A stretch of DNA of 64,000 bases from NCBI RefSeq assembly GCF_036492635.1, contig NZ_AP025305.1, positions 3,348,001 through 3,412,000 on the forward strand. Reading direction: 5' to 3'. Each line of letters starts with the position of its first letter. Within the stretch, counting starts at the first letter, position 1. A program made the translations under genes and the position numbers. Under the pieces are notes generated by a model, which was not told the origin of the DNA, made no database searches, and worked only from the letters and a program-made list of their open reading frames with translations. Positions 55,905 to 64,000 of this stretch are shown in pieces. This stretch comes from Aureibacter tunicatorum. GTDB taxonomy: Bacteria > Bacteroidota > Bacteroidia > Cytophagales > Cyclobacteriaceae.

Positions 55905-56564
55905 TTAAGCTTCTTGTCCAATATCAACAAGCATATCCAAGCTTACTTTTGCCATCGAAGGAAGCACAATATCCGCCAACCTCAATGTCTCAGGCTCTCC
56001 GATTCCAACGGACCTCATTCCCGCTCTTCTAGCCGCCTCTACGCCTGCCTCAGCGTCTTCAAACACGACACAGTTTTGAGGTTCGACACCCAAAGCAATC
56101 GCTCCATTCAAGAACACTTCAGGATCCGGCTTTGCCTTTGAGACCATATTTCCATCAATGACAACATCGAAAATCCTATCTATCTTAACCTTTTCAAGTA
56201 TCTTCTGAGCATTTTTACTCGCTGAGCCCAAGCCGATCAAAATATTTTTGGATTTCAATTCTTCCAAAAAAGGAATAACTCCATCCAACACTTCATCAGC
56301 CCCCATAGCGTCCACATATTCAACATACCATTCATTCTTACGGTATGCCGCAAGCTCTTTTTCCTTATCGGTCAATTCCTTGCCTCCAATCTCCAACAAA
56401 ATCTCCAATGACCTTACTCTGCTTACGCCTTTCAAGCGTTCGTTGTCTTGCTCTGTAAAGTCAAAGCCCATCTCATTGGCTAATCTTTTCCAAGCTAGGT
56501 AATGGTACTTGGCAGTATCCACCAACACTCCATCCAAATCAAATAAGCAAGCTTTTATATCCAT
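55905..56564 (-). CDS. pgmB: beta-phosphoglucomutase
   Basis: The 219-residue HAD protein has the nucleophile and acid in FDLDGVLVDTA (both Asp), the cap motif LKGVSRVRSLEILL, Ser/Ala motif LGSASKNA, the Lys of KAKPDPEVF and the metal Asp of FEDAEAGVEAA. It turns beta-glucose-1-phosphate into glucose-6-phosphate, the natural partner of the next gene, maltose phosphorylase. Cytoplasmic. It follows the MFS gene by 61 bases. Confidence 0.95.
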   Translation of the reverse strand: MDIKACLFDLDGVLVDTAKYHYLAWKRLANEMGFDFTEQDNERLKGVSRVRSLEILLEIGGKELTDKEKELAAYRKNEWYVEYVDAMGADEVLDGVIPFLEELKSKNILIGLGSASKNAQKILEKVKIDRIFDVVIDGNMVSKAKPDPEVFLNGAIALGVEPQNCVVFEDAEAGVEAARRAGMRSVGIGEPETLRLADIVLPSMAKVSLDMLVDIGQEA

Positions 56565-56625
56565 TTCCCTAAAATTTTTTCATCAACCGAAAGAAACTAC
56601 CATCAAACGGTCTATATTATTATCC

Positions 56626-57957
56626 CTATTTACTTTCTCTCACAAAATTCACTGACAAACCTGCCAAAAGCATGAAAGCTCCCGCAAGCATCAAAGAATA
56701 AATCGCTTCTCCATGGAATACATATTTCAGTATCAAGCCCGCAACTAAACCACTGACAATTTGAGGCACAACTACTGTAATATTAAACAGCCCCATATAA
56801 ACTCCCATTTTAGAAGAAGGAAGCTCTTTTGATAAAATCGCATAAGGCATAGCGAGTATTGCAGCCCAAGCAATTCCAACTCCAGCCATGGAAATGATCA
56901 ATGCATATTCATTTTGTATAAAATATATCGATATATAACCTAAGCCTCCTGCAATCAGCGCGTACATATATGTTCTTTTTCTGCCGATAGTATTGGCGAT
57001 TTTGTCCATTACCAATGAAAACAGAGCAGCGAAAACACTATAAGCCGCAAATAAAATTCCAACCCAGTTGCCCGCTTCATTATATGCTTCCGAAGAAGAA
57101 TCGCCTATCGCCGTATTCCAAATGTGCTGGGAAATAGCCGGCGTGGAATAAACCCACATCAAAAACAAAGCAAACCAAGAAAAGAACTGAACAATAGCCA
57201 ACTGGAACATCACCTTTGGCATGCTCATCAGAGTTTGCCAAAAACTCATTTTTTCTTCTTCAGATGACTCTTCTTCCACTTTATTGTATTTGTTGTATTG
57301 CTCTGGCGGGTATTCTTTTGTTTTGAACACAGTCCACAGCACCGACAATAACAATGTAGCTCCTCCTATGTAAAATGACCAAATTACCGAATCGGCAACC
57401 TCACCGTCGGGAGCGACATTAGCCACTCCCAACCAATTAGTAAGTATGTACGGCAAGGCGGACCCTAGGACCGCTCCTATATTAATCAAAAAAGATTGAA
57501 TCGAATAACCTGCATTTCTTTGCTCGTCAGGCAGCATGTCTGCGACCAAAGATCTAAAGGGCTGAAATGTCACATTGAAGGAAGTATCCATCAAAGCGAA
57601 CATCAATGCTCCAAACAATAATGGAGGCATGATCTTCACAGCCAAAGAAGCATTAGGCAAAAGCATCATGCCCAATGTCGCCGCGATAGCACCAAAAAAT
57701 ATAAAGGGGCTTCTTCTTCCCATTCTATTCCAAGTCTTATCGCTGGAGGCTCCCACCAACGGTTGAACAATTAATCCAACCGTTGGGGCTACCAACCAAA
57801 ATATGGACAAAGAATGTAAATCCGCTCCAAAGTTTGACAGGATTCTCGAGATGTTGGCATTTTGCAATGCAAATCCGAATTGAACTCCCAAGAAACCAAA
57901 ACTTAAATTCCACATCTGCCAAAAACTCAATTTCGGCTTATTCACTGTATCACTCAT
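56626..57957 (-). CDS. MFS sugar transporter, probably for maltose/maltodextrin
   Basis: The 443-residue protein has about 12 membrane segments. The MFS loop motif between helices 2 and 3 (GASSDKTWNRMGRRSPFIF) resembles the SLC45/GPH-like sugar transporters found in Bacteroidota utilisation loci. It would carry maltose across the inner membrane by cation symport. Its place between GH13 and PgmB/GH65 is the main support for this substrate; the sequence alone cannot show it. Confidence 0.88.
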   Translation of the reverse strand: MSDTVNKPKLSFWQMWNLSFGFLGVQFGFALQNANISRILSNFGADLHSLSIFWLVAPTVGLIVQPLVGASSDKTWNRMGRRSPFIFFGAIAATLGMMLLPNASLAVKIMPPLLFGALMFALMDTSFNVTFQPFRSLVADMLPDEQRNAGYSIQSFLINIGAVLGSALPYILTNWLGVANVAPDGEVADSVIWSFYIGGATLLLSVLWTVFKTKEYPPEQYNKYNKVEEESSEEEKMSFWQTLMSMPKVMFQLAIVQFFSWFALFLMWVYSTPAISQHIWNTAIGDSSSEAYNEAGNWVGILFAAYSVFAALFSLVMDKIANTIGRKRTYMYALIAGGLGYISIYFIQNEYALIISMAGVGIAWAAILAMPYAILSKELPSSKMGVYMGLFNITVVVPQIVSGLVAGLILKYVFHGEAIYSLMLAGAFMLLAGLSVNFVRESK

Positions 57958-58029
57958 CTCAAATTCTTTTAATCATTTCAATACCTCCGCTTCCCTTGTT
58001 AAGTGTCAGCGGAGAATAACCTACTTTTA

Positions 58030-59853
58030 TTAAAACTTAAGCACCACGGATTGCAATGGTTTCAAAGCCAACTTTACTTGCGACTCCTGCAACTGATAAA
58101 TATCACCGGTCATCAAGTCTACAGTTTTAACACCTTGTTGAGCATTCCACTTATTAATCAAGTCAGAATCAACCTCAACAGTTCCTTCATAGCCTTCATC
58201 TTTGCTAAAATTACAGATTACCAATGCTCTGTCAGCTCCGTTATCTCTTACAAAGGCATACAAATGCTCAGAATAACCCTTGTTGTTTTTTCTATTGAAT
58301 CGTTGCAAGTCTATCAAATCGCCATCAGCGAAGACTTGCTCATCTTTAGCTATATTCAAAAGTTTCGAATAATATTGTCTCAAAGCTTTTTGCTCATCGC
58401 TCAACATTCCTCCATCAAACTTCCCATCATTCATCCACTTCTGATGATCAGGCACTCCCCAATAATCAAATATCGTTGTGCGACCATCTTCGCCTCCGAA
58501 TCCTTCGCTGCCAGCTCCCGGTTCGCCAACTTCCTGACCGAAATAAACCATCACAGGACCTTTCTCCCACAATGCGCTAACAACCATACCCGGCAAGGCT
58601 ACTTTCGCATCGCCTACAAAATCAGGCGAAGCAATTCTTTGCTCATCGTGGTTCTCCAAAAATCTCAACATATTGGGTTGAACTGATTCTAGTCTGTCCG
58701 CAATTTCCGGCAAATAGTCAGTCTTTGACTTCCCTTGCATGATATGCTTTAATGTATCGTACAAGTCGACTTTGTCATACAAGTAATCAAACTTGCCTGT
58801 TTCTATATAATTAGAATACTCAGCAGGATTGTAAATTTCAGCTATAAAAACAATCTCAGGATTGATCTTTTTAATTTCAGGAATGATCCAGTTCCAAAAC
58901 TCCACTGGAACCATCTCTGCCATATCGCATCTAAATCCATCCACTCCTTTATCTGCCCAGAAAGTCAATATGCCCTTCACTTTAAGCCAAGTATCAGGCA
59001 CGCCTCCTTTTCCATCTTCAAAATAGCCTTTGCGCTCATTTTGATAATCAACTCCATAATTCAATTTGATCGTTTCAAACCAGTCATGTATGCTTGGAGA
59101 AGAAGTGAATACATCATTGCCTGTGGCTTTAGCTGGAAACTCATCAAACTTGCCATCTTTGCCAATAAAATGCCTATCTCCTAATGGCTGGTATCCTTCC
59201 GGCGCCTGAAAATGTTCTCCTAATATATAATAGAAATTGTTGTCCACGTCAAACGCTTTCGTCAAATCATCATTCACTCCGAAATCTTCATACCCTTCAG
59301 GGCACGCATCCGACTTATAACTTCTTGCCACATGGTTAGGCACAAAATCTATCAATACTCTCAAACCTGCGTCATGAGTTCTTGCCACCAAATTCTCAAA
59401 TTCACCCATTCGGTTTTTCACATCATTGGCAAGCATAGGATCCACATCAAAATAATCCTTGATAGCATAAGGAGATCCCGCGCGGCCTTTAACTACATCG
59501 GGGTCGTCAACAGCAATTCCAAATTCAGACAAATCTTCCATTTGCGCATGCTCGATCACTCCAGTATACCATACATCTGTGATCCCCATTTCTCTCAATG
59601 AATCCAAAGCTACAGATGTAATGTCATCGAACTTGCCGATGCCATTCTCCTCCACTGTGCCATTTTCCACATTGGCTGTTTCTTTGTTTCCAAAAAGTCT
59701 AGTCATCATCTGATAGATAACTCTCTTTTGGGCTTTATGCTCTACTTGACTCTGCTCTTTCATTTTGTCTTCTTTAGCAACATTGCTATTACAACTCATG
59801 AACACTAGCAACAGTCCTGAAATGAATAAAATTTTCTTGCTCTGGCTCAACAT
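58030..59853 (-). CDS. GH13 alpha-amylase family lipoprotein
   Basis: I start the gene at the ATG at 59853, which gives a clean lipoprotein signal (MLSQSKKILFISGLLLVFMS then Cys). An ATG at 59895 adds 14 residues but would leave only about 12 bases from the inferred transcription start. Catalytic residues of the GH13 barrel are the nucleophile in GFRCDMAEM (Asp310), the acid in FIAEIYNP (Glu339) and the third Asp in ENHDEQR (Asp403); HVARSYKS region and DFVPNHVA add further motifs. It should cut alpha-1,4 links in maltodextrins at the outer membrane or in the periplasm. First gene of an operon with MFS, pgmB and GH65. Confidence 0.92.
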   Translation of the reverse strand: MLSQSKKILFISGLLLVFMSCNSNVAKEDKMKEQSQVEHKAQKRVIYQMMTRLFGNKETANVENGTVEENGIGKFDDITSVALDSLREMGITDVWYTGVIEHAQMEDLSEFGIAVDDPDVVKGRAGSPYAIKDYFDVDPMLANDVKNRMGEFENLVARTHDAGLRVLIDFVPNHVARSYKSDACPEGYEDFGVNDDLTKAFDVDNNFYYILGEHFQAPEGYQPLGDRHFIGKDGKFDEFPAKATGNDVFTSSPSIHDWFETIKLNYGVDYQNERKGYFEDGKGGVPDTWLKVKGILTFWADKGVDGFRCDMAEMVPVEFWNWIIPEIKKINPEIVFIAEIYNPAEYSNYIETGKFDYLYDKVDLYDTLKHIMQGKSKTDYLPEIADRLESVQPNMLRFLENHDEQRIASPDFVGDAKVALPGMVVSALWEKGPVMVYFGQEVGEPGAGSEGFGGEDGRTTIFDYWGVPDHQKWMNDGKFDGGMLSDEQKALRQYYSKLLNIAKDEQVFADGDLIDLQRFNRKNNKGYSEHLYAFVRDNGADRALVICNFSKDEGYEGTVEVDSDLINKWNAQQGVKTVDLMTGDIYQLQESQVKLALKPLQSVVLKF

Positions 59854-59914
59854 CTCCCCTATTATTTTACAGTTTAAAAATGTTCTGTATTTCAAAAATT
59901 TGAATTTACATACC

Positions 59915-59922
59915 CAATTTTA
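59915..59922 (-). promoter_or_regulatory. -7 element of the GH13 operon promoter
   Basis: TAAAATTG on the minus strand, inside the 16-bp block 59908-59923 that also precedes susC. The -33 box is poor, as at susC. Confidence 0.55.
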
Positions 59923-59976
59923 AGACTTAGAGCAAAAATTTGCTGGAAATAGGCAGGATTTATTGCGATTTTAACA

Positions 59977-59990
59977 CGCAAACGTTTACG
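59977..59990. promoter_or_regulatory. LacI-family operator upstream of the GH13 operon
   Basis: CGCAAACGTTTACG differs from the susC site at one base. It is followed by TAAAC, so a second, overlapping palindrome (GTTTACGTAAAC) is present. Start-to-start distance to the -7 box is 62 bases, the same as at susC. Confidence 0.75.
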
Positions 59991-60110
59991 TAAACAGATA
60001 CAATATTAACATTGTTTATCAAAATAGAATATCAAAAAAGATAATCGAGAGCTCAGCAAAAGATAATTTGAAAGCTCAACTAATAGATATTATCCTTAAA
60101 TAATCATTCA

Positions 60111-60911
60111 TTAAATCATTTTCTTCAAAATTTCTACAAATCCTGCCAAATCATCAACTTCATAATCTGGGTTAACCTTCGACGCAGACAATAATGATTT
60201 ATCAGTCTTGCCTGTAAATGCCAATACTCCAATTCCTCCTAATTTTTGAGCGGATTCTATGTCCACTTCAAGATCATCACCAATCATCACAAATCCATCA
60301 GAAGGTTCTTTGCCCAACTTTTTCAAAGCGTACTCGAAATACAAGCTTGACGGCTTCCCTATCAATTTTGCTTTTACTCCTGAGGCATATTCAATCGCAG
60401 CGACATAAGCGCCGGCGTCAATATACATTTTCCCTTTTTCGTCTTTGCCATATTTGTTTTTTTGAATAGCCAACAAGTCCGCGCCGTCCATCACAAATTT
60501 GAACATTTCGTCCAACACCGCTTTGGACCATCCATTGATCAAATCTCCAACGATAATCACTTCAGGCTTGTCGCTCTCCAATTTTTTAAAATAAGCTTTC
60601 ATTTCATCCACAACGTATGCTCTGGCTGAAGAATAATGATCCTGCGCATAGGTTCGAGCTACATTTATAGCCGTTTGAACAGGAATGCCTTCCAAATTCA
60701 CTCCCTTGCTTTCGAAAAATTCAATCACCATTTCAGGGCTCATTTTAGTTGAATTACTCAATATGCAAGCGGGAATCTTATTGATTCTCAAAAAATCGAT
60801 CAACTGATTCGCATCATCGGCGACTTCGCCTCTAAGCTTCAAAACACCATCCATATCGATCAAAACAGCCAAAGATTTACACTTATTGGATTTTAAATTT
60901 CCCATTTTCAA
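60111..60911 (-). CDS. HAD-IIA (NagD-like) family phosphatase
   Basis: The 266-residue protein has the HAD motifs in order: LIDMDGVLKLRG (nucleophile Asp and acid Asp), ILSNSTKMS, a large class II cap between about 80 and 180, LIGKPSSLYFEYAL (Lys), and MIGDDLEVDIESAQ. The cap and spacing fit the NagD/4-nitrophenylphosphatase group (TIGR01458-like). The natural phosphoester is unknown. It lies upstream of the GH13 operon, with the LacI site between them, so it is probably not part of that operon. Confidence 0.88.
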   Translation of the reverse strand: MKMGNLKSNKCKSLAVLIDMDGVLKLRGEVADDANQLIDFLRINKIPACILSNSTKMSPEMVIEFFESKGVNLEGIPVQTAINVARTYAQDHYSSARAYVVDEMKAYFKKLESDKPEVIIVGDLINGWSKAVLDEMFKFVMDGADLLAIQKNKYGKDEKGKMYIDAGAYVAAIEYASGVKAKLIGKPSSLYFEYALKKLGKEPSDGFVMIGDDLEVDIESAQKLGGIGVLAFTGKTDKSLLSASKVNPDYEVDDLAGFVEILKKMI

Positions 60912-61013
60912 GTTATTAAAGTTGTTAACACAATATTAACCTATTATCAAAAAAAAAGATGGAAATAAAAGATAATTTGCCTTGAGATAATGAATACCTT
61001 TAACACTACCAAA

Positions 61014-62645
61014 ATGAAAAAAACATCGATTTTTAGCATCATTTTTTTGCTGGCAATCACACAAGCTTTCGCTCAAGAGAAAAAGCCTAAACTTGTCGTA
61101 GGAATCATCGTTGATCAAATGCGACAAGAATACTTGTATAGATACGAGGAGCACTTAAGCGAAGACGGGTTCAAGAGATTAATCAAAGATGGATTCGAGC
61201 TGAAAAACACACATTACAACTACGTACCAACTTCCACAGGCCCTGGGCATGCTTCTGTGTATTCAGGCACAACGCCAACTATGCACGGAATTGTTGCCAA
61301 TGATTGGTATTCAAGACAATTGCAAGGCGATGAGTATTGCGCTTACGATCCCAAGCAAAAAGCTGTCGGAACAGATGCTAAAGGTGGCGATAGATCTCCT
61401 GAGAATCTGATGACAACCACTATCACCGATGAGCTGAAGATCAGCACTCTTTTCGAATCAAAAGTTATCGGTGTTTCTTTAAAAGACAGGGGCGCTATAC
61501 TTCCTGCGGGACATTCCGCAGACGCGGCGTATTGGTACGACACAAAATCCGGCAACTTTATAACCAGCACATATTACATGGATGAGCTGCCAAAGTGGGT
61601 GCAAGATTTCAACAAGAAAAAGCTCGCTGAAAAATATCTTCAAAAAACTTGGAACACGGTATTGCCAATCAGCGAGTATACAGCTTCCCTTGAAGACAAC
61701 AATCCATATGAACATATTTTCAAAGGTAAATCAGAGCCCGTATTTCCCTATAATCTTAAGAAATTAAGCAAGGAAAATGGCGGAACAAAAATGCTTCCTC
61801 TAACACCTTATGGAAATGACATCGTCAATGACATGGCTATTGCCACTATTGAAAATGAAAAAATGGGCCAAGGGAAAGTAACCGACTTCTTGGCTGTAAG
61901 CTATTCTTCAACAGACAAAATCGGCCATGCATTTGGGCCTCAATCCATCGAAGTGCAAGACACTTATCTTAGATTGGACCAAAACATCGCTGATCTATTA
62001 AAGAAGTTGGATGAAAAAGTGGGCAAAGGAAATTACTTGGTATTCTTAACTGCTGACCACGCGGCTGTAGAAGTTCCTCAATTTCTTGTCGATCACAAAA
62101 TGCCCGGCGGGTATTTCGACGACAGCAATTTAATCAACGACCTTAACATTTATGTAAGCCAAAGAGTAGGCAAAGGCGATTGGATCGAGGCTGTATCGGA
62201 ACGCAATGTTTTCATCAACTATTTGGAAACAGATCATAAAAAAGTGGATCGCAAAAGAATTCAAGATTTGGTTTCTGAATACTTGATAAGCCTTGAAGGA
62301 ATTGATTCGGCTTATCCTGCCTATATTCTCAAAGGCCTGCCTTATGACGAACATAGCTTGAAAGGACATATCAACAGAGGCTACAATCAAAAAAGAAGCG
62401 GAGATGTGATTTATTCTTTGCAATCCGGTTGGTTGGCTTCCGACAAAAGAACAGGGACATCTCATGGATGCGGATTTACATATGACACTCATGTGCCTTT
62501 AATATGGTATGGATGGAATGTTCCTCAAGGCAGCAGCAATAGATTATACAAGATTACTCAAATCGCTCCAACACTTTCTCAAATGCTTGAAATAAAAGTG
62601 CCAAGCGGTTGCACCTTCGAGCCTATCTATGAAATCACTGAATAA
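61014..62645 (+). CDS. PafA-like alkaline phosphatase
   Basis: I prefer the ATG at 61014, giving the signal peptide MKKTSIFSIIFLLAITQAFA; an upstream ATG at 60990 adds eight residues. The alkaline phosphatase superfamily pattern is complete: IIVDQMRQEYL (metal Asp), the Thr nucleophile in TSTGPGHASV (Thr75), SLKDRGAILPAGH with the PafA-type Lys157 and Arg159, and TADHAAVEV. Such enzymes release phosphate from phosphomonoesters in the periplasm. Length (543) is usual. Divergent from the HAD gene with about 100 bases between. Confidence 0.92.
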   Translation: MKKTSIFSIIFLLAITQAFAQEKKPKLVVGIIVDQMRQEYLYRYEEHLSEDGFKRLIKDGFELKNTHYNYVPTSTGPGHASVYSGTTPTMHGIVANDWYSRQLQGDEYCAYDPKQKAVGTDAKGGDRSPENLMTTTITDELKISTLFESKVIGVSLKDRGAILPAGHSADAAYWYDTKSGNFITSTYYMDELPKWVQDFNKKKLAEKYLQKTWNTVLPISEYTASLEDNNPYEHIFKGKSEPVFPYNLKKLSKENGGTKMLPLTPYGNDIVNDMAIATIENEKMGQGKVTDFLAVSYSSTDKIGHAFGPQSIEVQDTYLRLDQNIADLLKKLDEKVGKGNYLVFLTADHAAVEVPQFLVDHKMPGGYFDDSNLINDLNIYVSQRVGKGDWIEAVSERNVFINYLETDHKKVDRKRIQDLVSEYLISLEGIDSAYPAYILKGLPYDEHSLKGHINRGYNQKRSGDVIYSLQSGWLASDKRTGTSHGCGFTYDTHVPLIWYGWNVPQGSSNRLYKITQIAPTLSQMLEIKVPSGCTFEPIYEITE

Positions 62646-62682
62646 GTCCTGAAATTAGCGCTTTTATTCAACAAAAAAATAC

Positions 62683-62715
62683 AGCCTCGGTTACATTGAA
62701 AACCGAGGCTTTTTT
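62683..62715 (+). terminator. terminator of the PafA-like gene
   Basis: A perfect 10-bp stem (AGCCTCGGTT/AACCGAGGCT) with an 8-nt loop, followed by five T. The ATG of the next gene begins two bases after this T tract. Confidence 0.88.
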
Positions 62716-62716
62716 A

Positions 62717-64000
62717 ATGTATCAATCTCAAATAAATAGCAAAAGCAAATCAAGTCAAAATACCAGCAAGCAGCCAAACCTTTCCAACGGTTTGTCCAGA
62801 ATGCCTGTGCAACGCACATCAGAATCTCAACTAAATGAAAAAACGCCTATACAAGCGATATTAAGCAAAAAAGCGTTTCAAGGCCTGACGGGTACCGATC
62901 ATTATGATCATGCTAAAAAAGATGCCAAAGCGACAAGAGAAAGAGATAAAAAAGAGCCAATTCTCTCGCTCATTGACGGGTTATTAGACTCGTTTCAGAG
63001 AACAAAATCCATAATGGAAGTAACACTGGTGGATTATTATGAAGCTGGAGAAGTTGCTTTTCCTGTATGGGAAGAAAAGATTAGGCGTGAAAAAGAACTA
63101 AACCAATACACCGAAAAAGCAGACAGAGCTCCCTATCTTGAAGGAGTATCAGAAATAAACAAAGTCTTAAGGCCACTTAGAACAGCTGTAAAAAATGAAT
63201 GGGAAAAGCTGGAGCCTCTTGTGCATAAATTATTAAAAATAATATTCCATATTGAAAAACATGCGCTAAGCTGGGTTGCTATGCATCCGCAAAAATTTGA
63301 AGATCGCCCTCATCCATACATGGCTGGGGTTGTGACTCTACTGCGAGAGGCAGATTTGGAGCATCAAGAACTCATTGCCCTAAGCTTGAAAGAGCGCTTT
63401 TTCTTTTGGCACCCTGGCGACGAGTATATGTTTGTAATGGAAAATCCACAATTTGAAGATGAGGATAAAACATATGCGGTTCACGAGGAAGAAATCAGCA
63501 GCATCTGGGAAAAAGTCAGCCAAAATGCCACACCTTTGATCGCATTTGACACAAAGGAACAAGCTCTGAAAGACAAGCAAGAAAAACCATCTCATTCCAA
63601 AGCTTCCGCTGTTTTAGAATTAATAACTGAAAATGTAACCAATGTTAGTAATGAAATAAACCTAGGGTTCTCTGAAAAAATCAACTCCATGGTCGCTAAA
63701 ATTCTTTATACATTCCATGGCAGAGATTTATTAAGAAAAATCTCAGGGCATTTGTTTGTTCCGGGCAGAGTAATCATTGATCCTGTTTACAACAAATCCA
63801 GATTCGGAACACAAATCAGAGGCGATGGATTTCAACAAAAAGACCATACCGACGGAGTTGATCACGATGTCGATGATGATAGCGATGTTCAATTTAGAGG
63901 AACTTTCAGCGATTTTCTACGATCCACGTTTGTTGGAAGTACTATGCAAACCGGAGAGCCATTCACATTTGATGCAACTGGCGACTACACTGTCATAAGT
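62717..64000 (+). CDS. large unrecognised protein cut by the window edge, possible injection-system cargo
   Basis: An unbroken 428-codon frame runs from ATG 62717 past the end of the window. The first 45 residues are polar and rich in Ser, Gln, Lys and Asn, with the basic MPVQR at 29-33; the next ATG is there, at 62801. Such leaders, with no Sec signal, are typical of cargo proteins of extracellular contractile injection systems and of DUF4157-type toxins in Bacteroidota. The body is helical and charged (about 50-330). An acidic, His/Asp-rich stretch lies at 376-390 (HTDGVDHDVDDDSD). I recognise no catalytic domain in the visible part. The start codon lies right after the PafA terminator, so the promoter must lie inside or before it, or the later ATG is used. 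Confidence 0.65.
   Translation, partial: MYQSQINSKSKSSQNTSKQPNLSNGLSRMPVQRTSESQLNEKTPIQAILSKKAFQGLTGTDHYDHAKKDAKATRERDKKEPILSLIDGLLDSFQRTKSIMEVTLVDYYEAGEVAFPVWEEKIRREKELNQYTEKADRAPYLEGVSEINKVLRPLRTAVKNEWEKLEPLVHKLLKIIFHIEKHALSWVAMHPQKFEDRPHPYMAGVVTLLREADLEHQELIALSLKERFFFWHPGDEYMFVMENPQFEDEDKTYAVHEEEISSIWEKVSQNATPLIAFDTKEQALKDKQEKPSHSKASAVLELITENVTNVSNEINLGFSEKINSMVAKILYTFHGRDLLRKISGHLFVPGRVIIDPVYNKSRFGTQIRGDGFQQKDHTDGVDHDVDDDSDVQFRGTFSDFLRSTFVGSTMQTGEPFTFDATGDYTVIS

Noticed and set aside
58003-58686. 227-codon plus-strand frame
   Set aside because: Antisense to the GH13 gene, which has all catalytic residues; the product looks like reversed coding sequence.
1-64000. tRNA, rRNA, transposon, prophage or CRISPR features
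   Set aside because: I scanned the intergenic parts by eye and saw no cloverleaf, transposase frame, terminal inverted repeats or regular repeat-spacer pattern.

Overview
The window looks like chromosomal DNA of a Bacteroidota bacterium, most likely a marine Cytophagales-type organism. It is AT-rich, and start codons have A-rich leaders rather than Shine-Dalgarno sites. Several promoters fit the Bacteroidota pattern (TTTG, about 19 nt, TAnnTTTG). It carries a SusC/SusD/SusE system, a PorZ-like type IX secretion protein next to recO, a PafA-type phosphatase, and families typical of the phylum (DUF2911, DUF4105, DUF3857-transglutaminase, PIG-L/symporter pair). The two odd proteins recall the effector-rich genomes of Aureibacter-like bacteria, but I cannot place the genus.

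Layout. 1-10 kb: the start of a cut-off minus-strand gene; a DUF2911 protein; an operon of PIG-L deacetylase, a 56-residue membrane protein hidden in an overlap (4031-4201) and a sodium:solute symporter; then a large unrecognised gene (6178-8046) abutting the C-terminal remnant of an RDD membrane protein; then a DUF4105 protein and a TauE-like permease. 10-38 kb: mostly housekeeping and conserved genes. These are sucD, an OprP-like porin, a cytochrome b5-like protein, the tdk-porZ-recO operon, a 2Fe-2S ferredoxin, a thiamine-binding protein, pruA, a MazG-type pyrophosphohydrolase, an IscA-like protein, a thioredoxin-like protein, nitroreductase, DinB, NlpC/P60, a propeller/SpoIIE sensor phosphatase, a CyuA-like desulfidase, succinate-semialdehyde dehydrogenase and a DUF3857-transglutaminase protein.

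38.6-59.9 kb is a maltodextrin/starch locus. A TonB-linked SusC is followed by SusD and SusE, then by a second, duplicated SusD-SusE pair with a copy of the terminator. Divergent from susC lies a LacI-family regulator. On the other side are GH31 alpha-glucosidase, GH65 maltose phosphorylase, beta-phosphoglucomutase, an MFS sugar transporter and a GH13 lipoprotein. The proposed flow is surface binding and import (SusCDE), hydrolysis (GH13, GH31), uptake across the inner membrane (MFS), phosphorolysis of maltose (GH65) and conversion of beta-glucose-1-phosphate to glucose-6-phosphate (PgmB). The susC and GH13 genes share a 14-bp LacI-type palindrome (CGCAAACGTTTNCG) and, at exactly the same distance, a shared promoter-like block with a TAAAATTG -7 element. 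This suggests one regulator drives both transcripts, probably as an activator.

60-64 kb: a HAD-IIA phosphatase, a PafA-like alkaline phosphatase, and a gene open to the window edge (62717-64000). That last gene codes for an unrecognised protein with a polar, Gln/Ser/Lys-rich leader, which I flag as a possible contractile-injection-system cargo or secreted toxin-type protein. No tRNA, rRNA, CRISPR array, transposase or prophage gene was seen. All family calls come from reading the sequence by eye; no database search was run.
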